Shown here in pieces: positions 52,368-60,982 of a stretch of 64,000 nucleotides of DNA. The notes beneath the pieces were generated by a model. That model was given only the letters and a program-made list of their open reading frames with translations. It made no database searches and was not told the DNA's origin. Position numbers and translations under genes: made by a program. The stretch lies in the NCBI RefSeq assembly GCF_028621955.1, contig NZ_CP117516.1:310001-374000 (forward strand). The letters run 5' to 3'. Positions within the stretch are counted from its first letter, which is position 1. The number at the start of each line of letters is the position of its first letter. This DNA is from Erythrobacter sp. BLCC-B19 (GTDB taxonomy: Bacteria; Pseudomonadota; Alphaproteobacteria; Sphingomonadales; Sphingomonadaceae).

Positions 52368-53548
52368 TTGATCAGCTCCGCCCTGTTTTTTCTGTCTTTC
52401 TTGCCTTGCATCTCGACATTGCCGTTGAGAAGCCGCGTGTAAGTGTACCCGGAGGTCTCAAGCGTATTGCCGCGCGCGCTGACGATCGTATCACCGCCAT
52501 TGCGACTTTCGTCAGCTGGAAACTCGAAAAAAAGCTGATCGTCCGCCATCCCGCGGCTCACGATGATGTCATGGCTGCACCACGTGACAGCCTCATTCTT
52601 GATCGCCCAGGTCCCGATCAGCCATGCGCCGGGCAATTCTTCGCTGGGCGTGCCGGCGACACCATAAGGCGTTTCGAGATCGTCCAGGGTCGGCGAACCT
52701 GTCGCTGGGACGGGATCGGCGGTGATCTGGACAACTGCCAGAATGATCGCGGCGGTCACAATGGTCATGGCCAACCCCAGAAAATTGTTGCGGTGGGTGT
52801 CGAAGTAGGCGCGCAGGCCCGCGAGGCGGTCGGCGCGCTGACGCTGCTTCTCGGCTCTGGCGGCTTGCTGCGCGGCGTGGCGCTGCCGCTGCTCTTCGCG
52901 CGCACGCTGCATTTCGGCCGCGCGCTCGGCTTCGAACCGCTCCGCTTCACGCAGCGCTGCCTGTTCGTCGAGCCGGATCTGCGCAAGCTCCTCTGCGGTC
53001 AACGCGCGGCGAACCTTGACTTTCAACAGTCGGGCGATCTCGCCTGACAAACGCACCAATGCCTTGCGGATCTGCTGAGGATCGTCATCCTCACGCAGCT
53101 TGCGAAAGTCGACGAATTGCAGCTTGCTCAGACAGGCAATCGTGGCCGGATCGAAAGGGTCGCTTTGGTCGGCATCAATATAGACGATCGGGAATATCCG
53201 GCGCTGCCCCTTGAGTTCGGGATAGGCTGCGTTGATCTGCGCCTCACGCTCCAGGAATTTCGCAACTTCCTTGCAGCAATACTCGCTCTCGACGAAAGCC
53301 GGGGTGATCAGCGGGATCAGAAAGGTCGATTGGGCGATTGCCTCGTCGATAGCGGTCTCCCACTCGGTGCCCGGAGGGATCGCCGCCACATCCTGCCAAA
53401 GCTGGACGCGGTCACGGCCATACATCTGCTGCAACTCGCTGGACAATTGCGCCCTCAGGCGGCTGAGGCGCCCATCCGATGCTTCGTCATCCTGCCGCGC
53501 ATAGCTCCAGAAGCCGATCGGCTTGAGGCGTTCCCCCTGCTGGGTCAT
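52355..53548 (-). CDS. TIR-domain protein with coiled coil, one TM helix and periplasmic tail
   Basis: A 397-residue protein. The N-terminal TIR domain (residues 9-150) shows KPIGFWSYARQDDE, VQLWQDVAAIPPGTEWETAI, and STFLIPLITPAFVESEYCCKEVAKFL. Glu94 in CCKEV occupies the position of the NADase glutamate in catalytic TIR domains. A charged Ala/Glu/Arg-rich helix (about 185-245) likely forms a coiled coil, followed by one membrane helix (256-275). The C-terminal domain of about 110 residues, presumably periplasmic, begins GAWLIGTWAIKNEAVTWCSHD and looks like a small beta-barrel or lipocalin-like fold. I use the ATG at 53548; a GTG three codons upstream is possible and neither has a clear ribosome site. 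Confidence 0.8.
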   Translation of the reverse strand: MTQQGERLKPIGFWSYARQDDEASDGRLSRLRAQLSSELQQMYGRDRVQLWQDVAAIPPGTEWETAIDEAIAQSTFLIPLITPAFVESEYCCKEVAKFLEREAQINAAYPELKGQRRIFPIVYIDADQSDPFDPATIACLSKLQFVDFRKLREDDDPQQIRKALVRLSGEIARLLKVKVRRALTAEELAQIRLDEQAALREAERFEAERAAEMQRAREEQRQRHAAQQAARAEKQRQRADRLAGLRAYFDTHRNNFLGLAMTIVTAAIILAVVQITADPVPATGSPTLDDLETPYGVAGTPSEELPGAWLIGTWAIKNEAVTWCSHDIIVSRGMADDQLFFEFPADESRNGGDTIVSARGNTLETSGYTYTRLLNGNVEMQGKKDRKNRAELIKCAS

Positions 53549-53720
53549 GGCGCACACGCCAAGCGCGTGCGGTTGTCCCCCGCACGATCTGCCCGCGAAT
53601 AGGAGAGGAAAATGCCGGCCACCGATTCTGCCCCCGGAATCTGCTTGGGGGAAGGCTAACGGATTCGGCTAACGGAGCAAGGGATTATACGTGGCGCAAT
53701 CCCCTCGGATGAAGGGGCGC

Positions 53721-53738
53721 GGCGCGCCCGGCAGGACT
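53721..53738. repeat. 18-bp duplicate of the tRNA-Arg 3' end (possible attachment-site remnant)
   Basis: GGCGCGCCCGGCAGGACT at 53721-53738 is repeated exactly at 53855-53872, where it forms the acceptor and T-arm end of the tRNA-Arg(UCU) gene. It lies downstream of the tRNA 3' end, between tRNA and the TIR gene. A copy of a tRNA 3' end in this position is the usual footprint of site-specific integration. Confidence 0.55.
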
Positions 53739-53820
53739 GTCCGCGTCGCTTTGCAACGCGTTCAACTCCGCAGCCTGTGGCTGCTCCGTTTCCGAACGAG
53801 GTTCGCTCCTTTGGGGCTCG

Positions 53821-53856
53821 CCAAATCGTCGTCCCCTTGTTGGGGGGACGATTTGG
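53821..53856 (-). repeat. Hairpin directly joined to the tRNA-Arg CCA end
   Basis: CCAAATCGTC at 53821-53830 and its complement GACGATTTGG at 53847-53856 flank CCCC/GGGG pairs and a short loop, with a 2-base bulge. Read on the tRNA strand the hairpin begins with the encoded CCA itself. It may act in 3'-end maturation or termination, although no U run follows. Confidence 0.5.
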
Positions 53857-53930
53857 CGCGCCCGGCAGGACTCGAACCTGCTGCCTCAAGATTAGAAGTC
53901 TCGCGCTCTATCCAGATGAGCTACGGGCGC
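53854..53930 (-). tRNA. tRNA-Arg (anticodon UCU), CCA encoded
   Basis: The minus strand folds as a complete 77-nt tRNA. Acceptor arms are GCGCCCG and CGGGCGC with discriminator G and encoded CCA. The D arm is GCTC/GAGC, and the anticodon stem CGAGA/TCTTG carries loop CTTCTAA (anticodon TCT). A 5-nt variable loop is followed by a T arm GCAGG-TTCGAGT-CCTGC. This tRNA reads AGA codons, rare in such a GC-rich genome, and genes for minor arginine tRNAs are frequent integration targets. The accessory block at 47-53.5 kb lies on its 3' side. Confidence 0.95.
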
Positions 53931-53991
53931 GCGCCGGGTGCGTCATTAGCGCGCTTTGCGCTTGGCGCAAATCACGCTAACCCTCGCCGCG

Positions 53992-54870
53992 ATGGAAAAC
54001 ACCGCGCCCGCCGATCCCGCTGCCGCCTTTGATCGTGACCCGACCGACGGGATCATCGCCACCAGCAAGCCGCCCGTCACCTTCCGCTATTACGATCTGG
54101 TGATGGCCGCCTTCGTCGCCATCTTGCTGCTGTCGAACATCATCGGCGCGGCCAAGCTGACCTTTGTCGATGTGCCATTCTGGCCCGAAGGCTGGTGGCC
54201 CGCGCCCGACGGCGTGTTCATCTATGGCGCGGGAATTCTGTTCTTCCCGCTGGGCTACGTGATCGGCGACGTGCTGACCGAGATTTACGGCTTTGCCAGG
54301 GCGCGGCGGGTGATCTGGGTGGGGACGGCGGCGATGCTGTTCCTTGCCTTCATGTCCTATGTCGTCACCGCTCTGCCCCCGTTCGGCGGGTGGGAATGCG
54401 CCGCCAGCGGCTTTGGCGGGGAGCGTCCGCCGACCACCACCGCCGATCCGGCGATCCCCGGCGGGGCGATCTGCCAGATGACCTATGACAGCGTATTCGG
54501 CAGCACCTGGCGCATCGTGGTCGCCTCGATCACCGCCTTCTGGGCGGGCGAGTTCGTCAATTCCTTCGTGATGGCCAAGATGAAGGTCTGGACCAAGGGC
54601 CGCGCCCTGTGGACGCGCACCATCGGATCGACCTTTGTGGGACAGGGCGTCGACAGCCTGATTTTCTACCCCGTCGCCTTCTACGGCATCTGGACGACCG
54701 AGGCGGTGCTGACTGTCATGGTCACCAACTGGGCGCTCAAGGTCGTGTGGGAAGCGGTGCTGACGCCGGTCACCTATGTCGTCGTGAACCGGCTGAAGGC
54801 GGCAGAAGGCGTCGACCTGTTCGACATCGATACCGACTTCTCGCCCTTTGGGAGCGAGAAGCAGGCGTAA
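53992..54870 (+). CDS. Queuosine precursor transporter, YhhQ/VUT (DUF165) family
   Basis: A 292-residue integral membrane protein with about six hydrophobic segments. The family pattern is seen in VMAAFVAILLLSNIIGAAK, GILFFPLGYVIGDVLTEIYGFARARRVIW and WAGEFVNSFVMAKMKVWTKGRALWTRTIGSTFVGQGVDSLIF. These match YhhQ-type importers of queuine or 7-deazaguanine precursors used in tRNA modification. The loop CAASGFGGERPPTTT...GAICQM adds two cysteines not needed for the family. I chose the ATG at 53992; the open frame begins 12 codons earlier with no good start. Confidence 0.88.
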   Translation: MENTAPADPAAAFDRDPTDGIIATSKPPVTFRYYDLVMAAFVAILLLSNIIGAAKLTFVDVPFWPEGWWPAPDGVFIYGAGILFFPLGYVIGDVLTEIYGFARARRVIWVGTAAMLFLAFMSYVVTALPPFGGWECAASGFGGERPPTTTADPAIPGGAICQMTYDSVFGSTWRIVVASITAFWAGEFVNSFVMAKMKVWTKGRALWTRTIGSTFVGQGVDSLIFYPVAFYGIWTTEAVLTVMVTNWALKVVWEAVLTPVTYVVVNRLKAAEGVDLFDIDTDFSPFGSEKQA

Positions 54871-54909
54871 GGGCAGGCCGCCAGATGACGGCCGCACTGC
54901 CCTGTCCAC

Positions 54910-56451
54910 TTACATCACGATTTCATCGACGATCTCGACCCGCCAGGGCAGCCCCAACCGGCCGGCGAGCAGCTTCATGTCCTTTTCGGTCGGCTGACCG
55001 AACAGCGCCGCATGGCTGGTGGCAAGGCGCAGCACCAGGCCGGTATCGTCGATCGCCAGCTGGCTGACTTCGAGCGAGCGCAATGATTGCCCCCCCAGCC
55101 GCCGCGCGAGCCGGAGCGCCAGACCCCAGCGCACCGCCTCCTCCAGCGCTTCGGGCGAGGCCAGTGCGCGCACCTCTGCGGGGAGGGTCAGCTGGTTGCC
55201 ATTGGCCGCAATCGCCGCCGCCAGCATCGCCCGACCCTTGCCGTCGATCCCGACCCAGCGCTTGTGCAGCGCCCAGTTGATGGCTTGCGGCAGACGGATG
55301 TTGGGCTCGATCTGCATCCCCGCGAGCGCGAGCATGGTCGCCGCCATCCGCAGCCGTTCCGAACCGTGCTCGCGCGCAGGCGCAGCATCGAGCGTCCATG
55401 CGGCCATGCGGGTTGCCAGCGTCGGCTCGGCAGCGCGCTGGCTCGCAAAGGTGGCGACACCGGCAAGCAGCGGGTCTTGCAACCGGGTGTGTTCAGGCAG
55501 GCGGTCATAGAGCAGCCCTTCGCGCAGACCCCAGCTGGAAAACACCACCTGTTCGGGCGCCAGCCGCGCCAGCAGCGCTTGCAGCAGCACGGCGGCATCG
55601 GGCAGCTTTTCGGCGCGCATCGAGGATATGCGCTCGCGTCCCTTGAGCGCCTCGCTCTCGCTGGCGGCAAGCGCTACGGCGAGATCCTGCGCAGCCGCGG
55701 CATCAATCGCAAAGCCATGCGGATCGCTCAGCGGCCAGCCGCGCAGCGCCATGGCGTAGACCGCCATCGCCCGCCACGTGCCGCCGACAAGATAAAGCGC
55801 GCCGTTGCTGGCCGCGGGCGTTGCCGACAAGTCCCAGCCCCCCTTGCGGATCGCCTTGTCGAGCGACTTCCGCATCTCGGTGTTGGCCGTCTTGGGGTTC
55901 TTGCCCCGGTGATCGGGCAAGCGCAGCGTGCCCAGCGGCAGCGAGCTGGCGCTGTCGGTGCGACCATTGGCGACGCGCACCAGCTCAAGGCTCCCGCCGC
56001 CCAGATCGGCCACGATCCCGCGCGCATCCGGGAAGGCACCGATCACGCCATGCGCGGACAGGAGGGCTTCCTCCTCGCCCGAGATCACCCGCGGGTTGAG
56101 GCCGATGGCGCGCAATTGGGCAACGAAGTCCGGCCCGTTGGCAGCGTCGCGCACTGCGGCGGTGGCGACGGTTTCGATATCCTTGATCCCGAGATCGGCG
56201 AGCAGCAGCGCAAAGCGCTTCAGCCCCCTGAGCGCCAGTGCCATCGCCTCGTCCGCCAGCCTGCCGGTCGCGGCAATCTCGCGGCCGAGCTTGGCGGTGA
56301 CCTTCTCGTTCAGCACCACGGTGGGTGCACGCATCGTGCCGCCATAGACGACAAGGCGCACGGTGTTGGAGCCAATGTCGATGATCGCGCGCTCGGCGCT
56401 GGTGTGGCCAAGCCCGCTGCTGCGCGCCTCGCGGCGCCATTTCCAGATCAT
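54910..56451 (-). CDS. ppx: Ppx/GppA-family exopolyphosphatase
   Basis: A 513-residue member of the sugar kinase/Hsp70/actin-like Ppx/GppA family. The first phosphate loop is IIDIGSNTVRLVVYGG, the second is VADLGGGSLELVRV, and VATAAVRDAANGPDF and ISGEEEALLSAHG are conserved motifs. The remaining part is an HD-like C-terminal helical domain. It releases phosphate from polyphosphate or hydrolyses pppGpp. The ATG overlaps the stop of the polyphosphate kinase gene (56448-56451), so synthesis and breakdown enzymes are translationally coupled. Confidence 0.9.
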   Translation of the reverse strand: MIWKWRREARSSGLGHTSAERAIIDIGSNTVRLVVYGGTMRAPTVVLNEKVTAKLGREIAATGRLADEAMALALRGLKRFALLLADLGIKDIETVATAAVRDAANGPDFVAQLRAIGLNPRVISGEEEALLSAHGVIGAFPDARGIVADLGGGSLELVRVANGRTDSASSLPLGTLRLPDHRGKNPKTANTEMRKSLDKAIRKGGWDLSATPAASNGALYLVGGTWRAMAVYAMALRGWPLSDPHGFAIDAAAAQDLAVALAASESEALKGRERISSMRAEKLPDAAVLLQALLARLAPEQVVFSSWGLREGLLYDRLPEHTRLQDPLLAGVATFASQRAAEPTLATRMAAWTLDAAPAREHGSERLRMAATMLALAGMQIEPNIRLPQAINWALHKRWVGIDGKGRAMLAAAIAANGNQLTLPAEVRALASPEALEEAVRWGLALRLARRLGGQSLRSLEVSQLAIDDTGLVLRLATSHAALFGQPTEKDMKLLAGRLGLPWRVEIVDEIVM

Positions 56452-58652
56452 GCCACCGCCCCCCGGCGCAAGCTGAGTTTGGGCACCGCGCCCGCCTCGA
56501 GCGCCCCGCCCCGTCCGGACAGCGAGGGGTTGGTCATAAAATAGCGGTGGCAATTGAAGGGCTTCGCGCCCGGCTCAAGCTCAACCCGCGAATAGCTGCC
56601 ATCCGGATGCGCCCACCAGCTCTGTTCGGTATCAAGCATATTGGCGAGCAGCACCTGCTGGAGCACCTGATCGTGCACCGTGCGGTTCAATATCGGAATC
56701 AACGTTTCCACCCGGCGATCGAGATTGCGGCTCATCATGTCGGCAGACGCGATGAACACCGACGCATGGGCAGATGGCATGGGGTGGCCATTGGCGAAGG
56801 CATAGATGCGGCTGTGTTCGAGAAAGCGGCCGATCACCGACTTCACGCGGATATTCTCCGAAAGCCCCGCAATGCCGGGCCTCAGGCAGCAGATGCCGCG
56901 CACCACCAGTTCGATCTGCACGCCGGCATTGCTGGCGGCGTAGAGCCGGTCGATCACGCCTTCATCGGTCAGCTGGTTGCACTTGAGCCAGATCGCAGCC
57001 GGCTTTCCGGCCTGCGCATGGGCGATCTCGGTATCGATCCGGGCATAGATTTCCTGCCGCAAATCAATCGGCGCAATGTGCATCCGTTCGAGCGCGTGGG
57101 GTTCGACATAGCCGGTGATGAAGTTGAACATCTTGGCGATATCGCGCCCCAGCTTGGGATCGGCGGTGAAGAAGCTGAGGTCGGTATACACCCGCGCGGT
57201 GACGGGGTGGTAATTGCCGGTGCCGAGGTGGCAATAGGTGCGGAAGCTGCCGTCGGCCTCGCGCCGCACCACCATCGCGACCTTGGCGTGGGTCTTCCAG
57301 TCGGTGAAGCCATAGATCACCTGCACCCCTGCGCGTTCGAGCTTGCTCGCCCACTTGAGGTTCTGTTCCTCGTCGAAGCGGGCCTTGAGTTCGACCACGG
57401 CGGTCACCGATTTGCCCGCCTCGGCCGCCTCGATCAGCGCATTGATCACCGCCGACTGGCTGCCCGCGCGGTAGAGCGTCTGCTTGATTGCCACCACATC
57501 CGGGTCGGCGGCCGCCTGCCGCAGGAAATCGACCACCACCTCGAAGCTTTCATAGGGGTGGTGAATGATGATGTCCTTCTCGCGGATCGCCGAGAAGGCA
57601 TCGCCGTCATGTTCGCGGATGCGTTCGGGAAAGCGCGGGGAATAGGCGTCGAACTTCAGGTCGGGCCGGTCTTCGGCGACGATCTCAGCAAGGCCGTCGA
57701 TGCCGATCATGCCATCGGTCTTGATCAGCGCGGCCTCGTTGATGCCCAGCTGTTCGAGCAGCAGGGCTTCGGCGGCGGGATCGAAATCCTCCTCGATTTC
57801 GAGCTGGATCACCTGCCCCCTGCGGCGGCGCTGGATCGCGCTGCGGAAGGTGCGAACGAGGTCTTCGGCCTCTTCCTCGATTTCGATGTCGCTGTCGCGC
57901 AGCACCCGGAACAACCCGTCGCCTTGGATCGTGAAGCCGGGGAACAGCGCCTCGGCATAGCGCTGGATCAGCCGCGCGATCGAGATATAGAGCGCCCCGC
58001 TCTCGCCCGTCACCGCATCGGGCACCCGCACGAAGCGCGGCAGCGCGCTCGGGATCAGCACCATTTCGATCAGCTGTTCGCGGGTCGCATCGCGGGTCAG
58101 GGTGAACAGCAGGCCCATGCCCTCGTTCTGGACGAAGGGGAACGGGTGGGCCGGATCGAGCGCCTGCGGCGTGATGATCGGCAGGATTTCGGTGAGGAAG
58201 TAGTCCTTCAGCCACTTGTGCGCCGCCGGGCTGACGCGCTGTTCGTCGGCGATATGGATGCCGGCCTCGGCGAGCCCCGTCTGCACCGTGCGCCAGATCG
58301 CCTGCTGGCGCTGCGAAAGCTCGGCGAGCTTTTCGCGGATCGCGGCGAGTTGCTGGCTGGGGCTGCGTCCGTCGATGGAAGGCGTCGCGAGGCCGCGCTG
58401 CACCTGCCCGACAAGGCCCGCGACGCGGATCATCATGAATTCATCGAGATTGCTGCCCGAAATCGACAGGAACCGCAGCCGTTCCAGCAGCGGGTAGGCA
58501 AGGTTGTCGGCCTCGGCCAGCACCCGCTGGTTGAACTGGAGCCACGAAAGCTCGCGATTGAAATAGGGCGATTCGTCCGGTCCAAGCTCAGCCAGCGGCA
58601 TCTGCCCGGCGCTGGCTGACGCCTCGTTGCTCCCCATCGGTGACGTACTCAT
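56448..58652 (-). CDS. ppk1: Polyphosphate kinase 1
   Basis: A 734-residue Ppk1. The N-terminal domain carries YFNRELSWLQFNQRVL and LRFLSISGSNLDEFMMIRVAGL. HHPYESFEVVVDFL and KQTLYRAGSQSAVINALIEAAEAGKSVTAVVELKARFDEE follow, and the two phospholipase-D-like domains hold the autophosphorylated His region (THAKVAMVVRREADG, TYCHLGTGNYHP). It polymerises the terminal phosphate of ATP into polyphosphate. I chose the ATG at 58652, which follows GGGAAAG at a usual distance; earlier residues in the frame are atypical. It is directly upstream of and coupled to ppx. Confidence 0.94.
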   Translation of the reverse strand: MSTSPMGSNEASASAGQMPLAELGPDESPYFNRELSWLQFNQRVLAEADNLAYPLLERLRFLSISGSNLDEFMMIRVAGLVGQVQRGLATPSIDGRSPSQQLAAIREKLAELSQRQQAIWRTVQTGLAEAGIHIADEQRVSPAAHKWLKDYFLTEILPIITPQALDPAHPFPFVQNEGMGLLFTLTRDATREQLIEMVLIPSALPRFVRVPDAVTGESGALYISIARLIQRYAEALFPGFTIQGDGLFRVLRDSDIEIEEEAEDLVRTFRSAIQRRRRGQVIQLEIEEDFDPAAEALLLEQLGINEAALIKTDGMIGIDGLAEIVAEDRPDLKFDAYSPRFPERIREHDGDAFSAIREKDIIIHHPYESFEVVVDFLRQAAADPDVVAIKQTLYRAGSQSAVINALIEAAEAGKSVTAVVELKARFDEEQNLKWASKLERAGVQVIYGFTDWKTHAKVAMVVRREADGSFRTYCHLGTGNYHPVTARVYTDLSFFTADPKLGRDIAKMFNFITGYVEPHALERMHIAPIDLRQEIYARIDTEIAHAQAGKPAAIWLKCNQLTDEGVIDRLYAASNAGVQIELVVRGICCLRPGIAGLSENIRVKSVIGRFLEHSRIYAFANGHPMPSAHASVFIASADMMSRNLDRRVETLIPILNRTVHDQVLQQVLLANMLDTEQSWWAHPDGSYSRVELEPGAKPFNCHRYFMTNPSLSGRGGALEAGAVPKLSLRRGAVA

Positions 58653-58775
58653 CGCTTTCCCGTTCTGCCATGCGTCGCCGGTCTGCGAGCGCGTGTGCAC
58701 AGCGCATCTGTTCGCTTGCGCGAGCGGTGTAAATCAGGAAGCGCTGCTTGTCACACCAATGTCAGGCACGCCGTC

Positions 58776-59786
58776 TCACACCAGACTGCGGCTCTCCGCA
58801 ATGCTGGTGATCCCGCGCTTGCCATTGGCATCGCGCCCCAGTTGCACGATCACGTCGATCACGCTTGCGGCGTAAGCGATGGTGTCCTGCCGGGTGAGGC
58901 CGATCCCGGTCTGCATCACCATCAGCGCCAATTGCTCCAGCGCGCCGCGCAGGGAGTTGGCGTGGATGGTCGAGAAGCTGCCGGGATGCCCGGTGTTGAT
59001 CGCGCGCAGGAAGCTGACACTCTCGGCCCCGCGCAATTCGCCCAGCACGATGCGGTCGGGACGCAGGCGCAGAGCAGCCTGGAGCAGTTCGTTGGCGGTA
59101 ACCTTGGCCTCGCCCAACTCGCCCTTCACCGCCACGAGGCCCACCGCATTGGCGCCGGGGAACTTCAGCTCAGGCGTATCCTCGACCAGCACCACGCGCT
59201 CTTCGGGCGGGATTTCGCCGAGCATGGCGTTGAGGAACGTCGTCTTGCCAGTGCTGGTGCCGCCCGAGATCAGGATCGTGCGTCGTGCCCGGATCGCGGC
59301 ACGCAGATAGGCGATGGGCTGGGTCTGCGGATCGGGCAGGTCGAATAGCATTTCGCCCGCCAGCGGCCCGGTGTCATAGGCATCCAGAGGCAGATCGAGC
59401 CGGCGGTGGCGGCGGATCGCCATCACCCAATGCCGCCTCGCAGCCGGCGGTCCGCAGAACTGCACGCGCGCGCCATCCGGCAGGGTCGCGCCGAGCAGGG
59501 GATGCTCGCGGTTGATCCCCTGATGGCTGACGCGGGCAACCTGTTCAGCCAGACGCTGCACCAGCCTATCGTCGATCTCGGGGGTCTCGATCCGCTGCAT
59601 CCCGGGGCTGGCGGCATCCTCGATCCACACCTCGCCCGGACGGTTGACCATGATCTCGGTTACGGTGTCCCGGTCGAGCCAGCGGCGGAAGGGCGCGAGA
59701 TAGGCGTCGAGATAGACGCTGCGTTCGGAGGACAGCGGCACAGCGCTCCCCTCCCCTTCCCCCAGCCGGTGGATATCCGCGCTCAT
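58776..59786 (-). CDS. virB11: VirB11/TrbB-type secretion ATPase
   Basis: A 336-residue hexameric AAA-like ATPase of type IV secretion. The N-terminal domain has FRRWLDRDTVTEIMVNRPGEVWIE. The Walker A is LISGGTSTGKTTFLNA; EERVVLVEDTPEL is the Asp box region, LRLRPDRIVLGELRGAE the Walker B and NTGHPGSFSTIHANS the His box. It sits at the cytoplasmic base of the channel. The ATG at 59786 is 4 bases from the virB10 stop. It is the last gene of the run in this window; a 123-bp gap separates it from ppk1. Confidence 0.92.
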   Translation of the reverse strand: MSADIHRLGEGEGSAVPLSSERSVYLDAYLAPFRRWLDRDTVTEIMVNRPGEVWIEDAASPGMQRIETPEIDDRLVQRLAEQVARVSHQGINREHPLLGATLPDGARVQFCGPPAARRHWVMAIRRHRRLDLPLDAYDTGPLAGEMLFDLPDPQTQPIAYLRAAIRARRTILISGGTSTGKTTFLNAMLGEIPPEERVVLVEDTPELKFPGANAVGLVAVKGELGEAKVTANELLQAALRLRPDRIVLGELRGAESVSFLRAINTGHPGSFSTIHANSLRGALEQLALMVMQTGIGLTRQDTIAYAASVIDVIVQLGRDANGKRGITSIAESRSLV

Positions 59787-59790
59787 GGGG

Positions 59791-60930
59791 TCAGTTGCCG
59801 ACCTTGCTGAAATCGAGATCGCGCGCGACGAAGATCTTGATCGGCTCGCCCATCGGCACGCGGATCGTGGGGCTGATCTGCCCTTGCGATTGCACCGCCG
59901 AATTGGCCGCACCCTGCGCCCCGGTGCCGAGGATCAACCCGCCCACGCCCCCGGTCGCCACCGCGCTGAGACCGCCGACGACCGACAAGAGCAGGCCCGA
60001 TCCGAAGCGCTTGAGGAAGTGGCTGTTGACGTCACCCTCCAGCCCCGTCGTCCCATCGAAGCCCACCGCAGGCGAGGCGATGTTGACCGACACGCCATCG
60101 GGCCGGATCAGCCGCGTCCAGATCACATAGGCGCGGCGCTGGCCCTGCTCGACCCCGGCCTGATACTGCCCGATCAGGCGCGAGGAGCGCGGGATCAGCA
60201 CACGCTTGCCGTCGAAGCTCTTGACGTCCTGACTCACCACCGCGCGGACATAACCGGGCACGTCGGTGTTGATGGCGGTTTCGAGCACCGCGGGGATCAG
60301 CGTGCCCTCGGTCACGGTGGTCGAGGGCGCAGTCATCGGGCGGGCCTGCGCGGGCGCGCCGCCCACGCCGCCAACGCGGCTGGCAAAGGCCGAGGCGCTG
60401 CCGCCGGTCGCCGCATCGCTCGCCGTGCCCGCCGCCGGTGCGCCCACCGGCGCTTCTGCCACGCGCAGGCTGCGGCCCGTGCTGTTGTCGAACACGAGGC
60501 TCGGCGAGGCATAGGGGTTGGCCGCGGGCACCGGCATCATGTTCGGATTGGCCGCATAGACCGGCGCGGGCGCGGGATCGGGCTGGAGCACCACCGGCGC
60601 GCCGTTCGGCTGCGCTTGCCCTGGCACAGCGGCAGGCTGCACGGGCGCGGCAGCAACAGCAGCAGGCGGGGTCACGGCGGGATTGCCGATCCCCTGCGGA
60701 TCAGGCGTGCGCGCAGAATTCATCGCCCAAAAGGTCACCGCCCCCAGCAGGCCGACAATCGCCACCCCGGCGGCAAGCCCCAGCCCGTCACCCTTGGCCT
60801 TGCGGTCGGTAACAGCGGGGAAGGCCGCACGGCTGGCAAGGTCGATGATTTCGGCGGATTCGCGGGTGCGCGGATCGACGCTCTCGCCGCCCTCGCCCTT
60901 CTTCGGCGGCAAACGCATGGCCAGACGCAT
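59791..60930 (-). CDS. virB10: VirB10/TrbI-type channel protein
   Basis: A 379-residue VirB10 homologue. A cytoplasmic N terminus (MRLAMRLPPKKGEGGE...) precedes one membrane helix (about residues 50-70, GLAAGVAIVGLLGAVTFWAM). A long Pro/Ala-rich periplasmic region follows, then the conserved beta domain: LIPAVLETAINTDVPGYVRAVVSQDV, LIPRSSRLIGQYQ, AYVIWTRLIRPDGVSVNI, and the C-terminal GEPIKIFVARDLDFSKV. It spans from inner membrane to outer-membrane core complex. AAGGAGA precedes the ATG at 60930; the longer frame is unlikely to be translated. Confidence 0.92.
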   Translation of the reverse strand: MRLAMRLPPKKGEGGESVDPRTRESAEIIDLASRAAFPAVTDRKAKGDGLGLAAGVAIVGLLGAVTFWAMNSARTPDPQGIGNPAVTPPAAVAAAPVQPAAVPGQAQPNGAPVVLQPDPAPAPVYAANPNMMPVPAANPYASPSLVFDNSTGRSLRVAEAPVGAPAAGTASDAATGGSASAFASRVGGVGGAPAQARPMTAPSTTVTEGTLIPAVLETAINTDVPGYVRAVVSQDVKSFDGKRVLIPRSSRLIGQYQAGVEQGQRRAYVIWTRLIRPDGVSVNIASPAVGFDGTTGLEGDVNSHFLKRFGSGLLLSVVGGLSAVATGGVGGLILGTGAQGAANSAVQSQGQISPTIRVPMGEPIKIFVARDLDFSKVGN

Positions 60931-60982
60931 CAGATGCTCTCCTTGGCGGTAATCGTGGTGGCGAGGGGCGCAATTGTCATCA

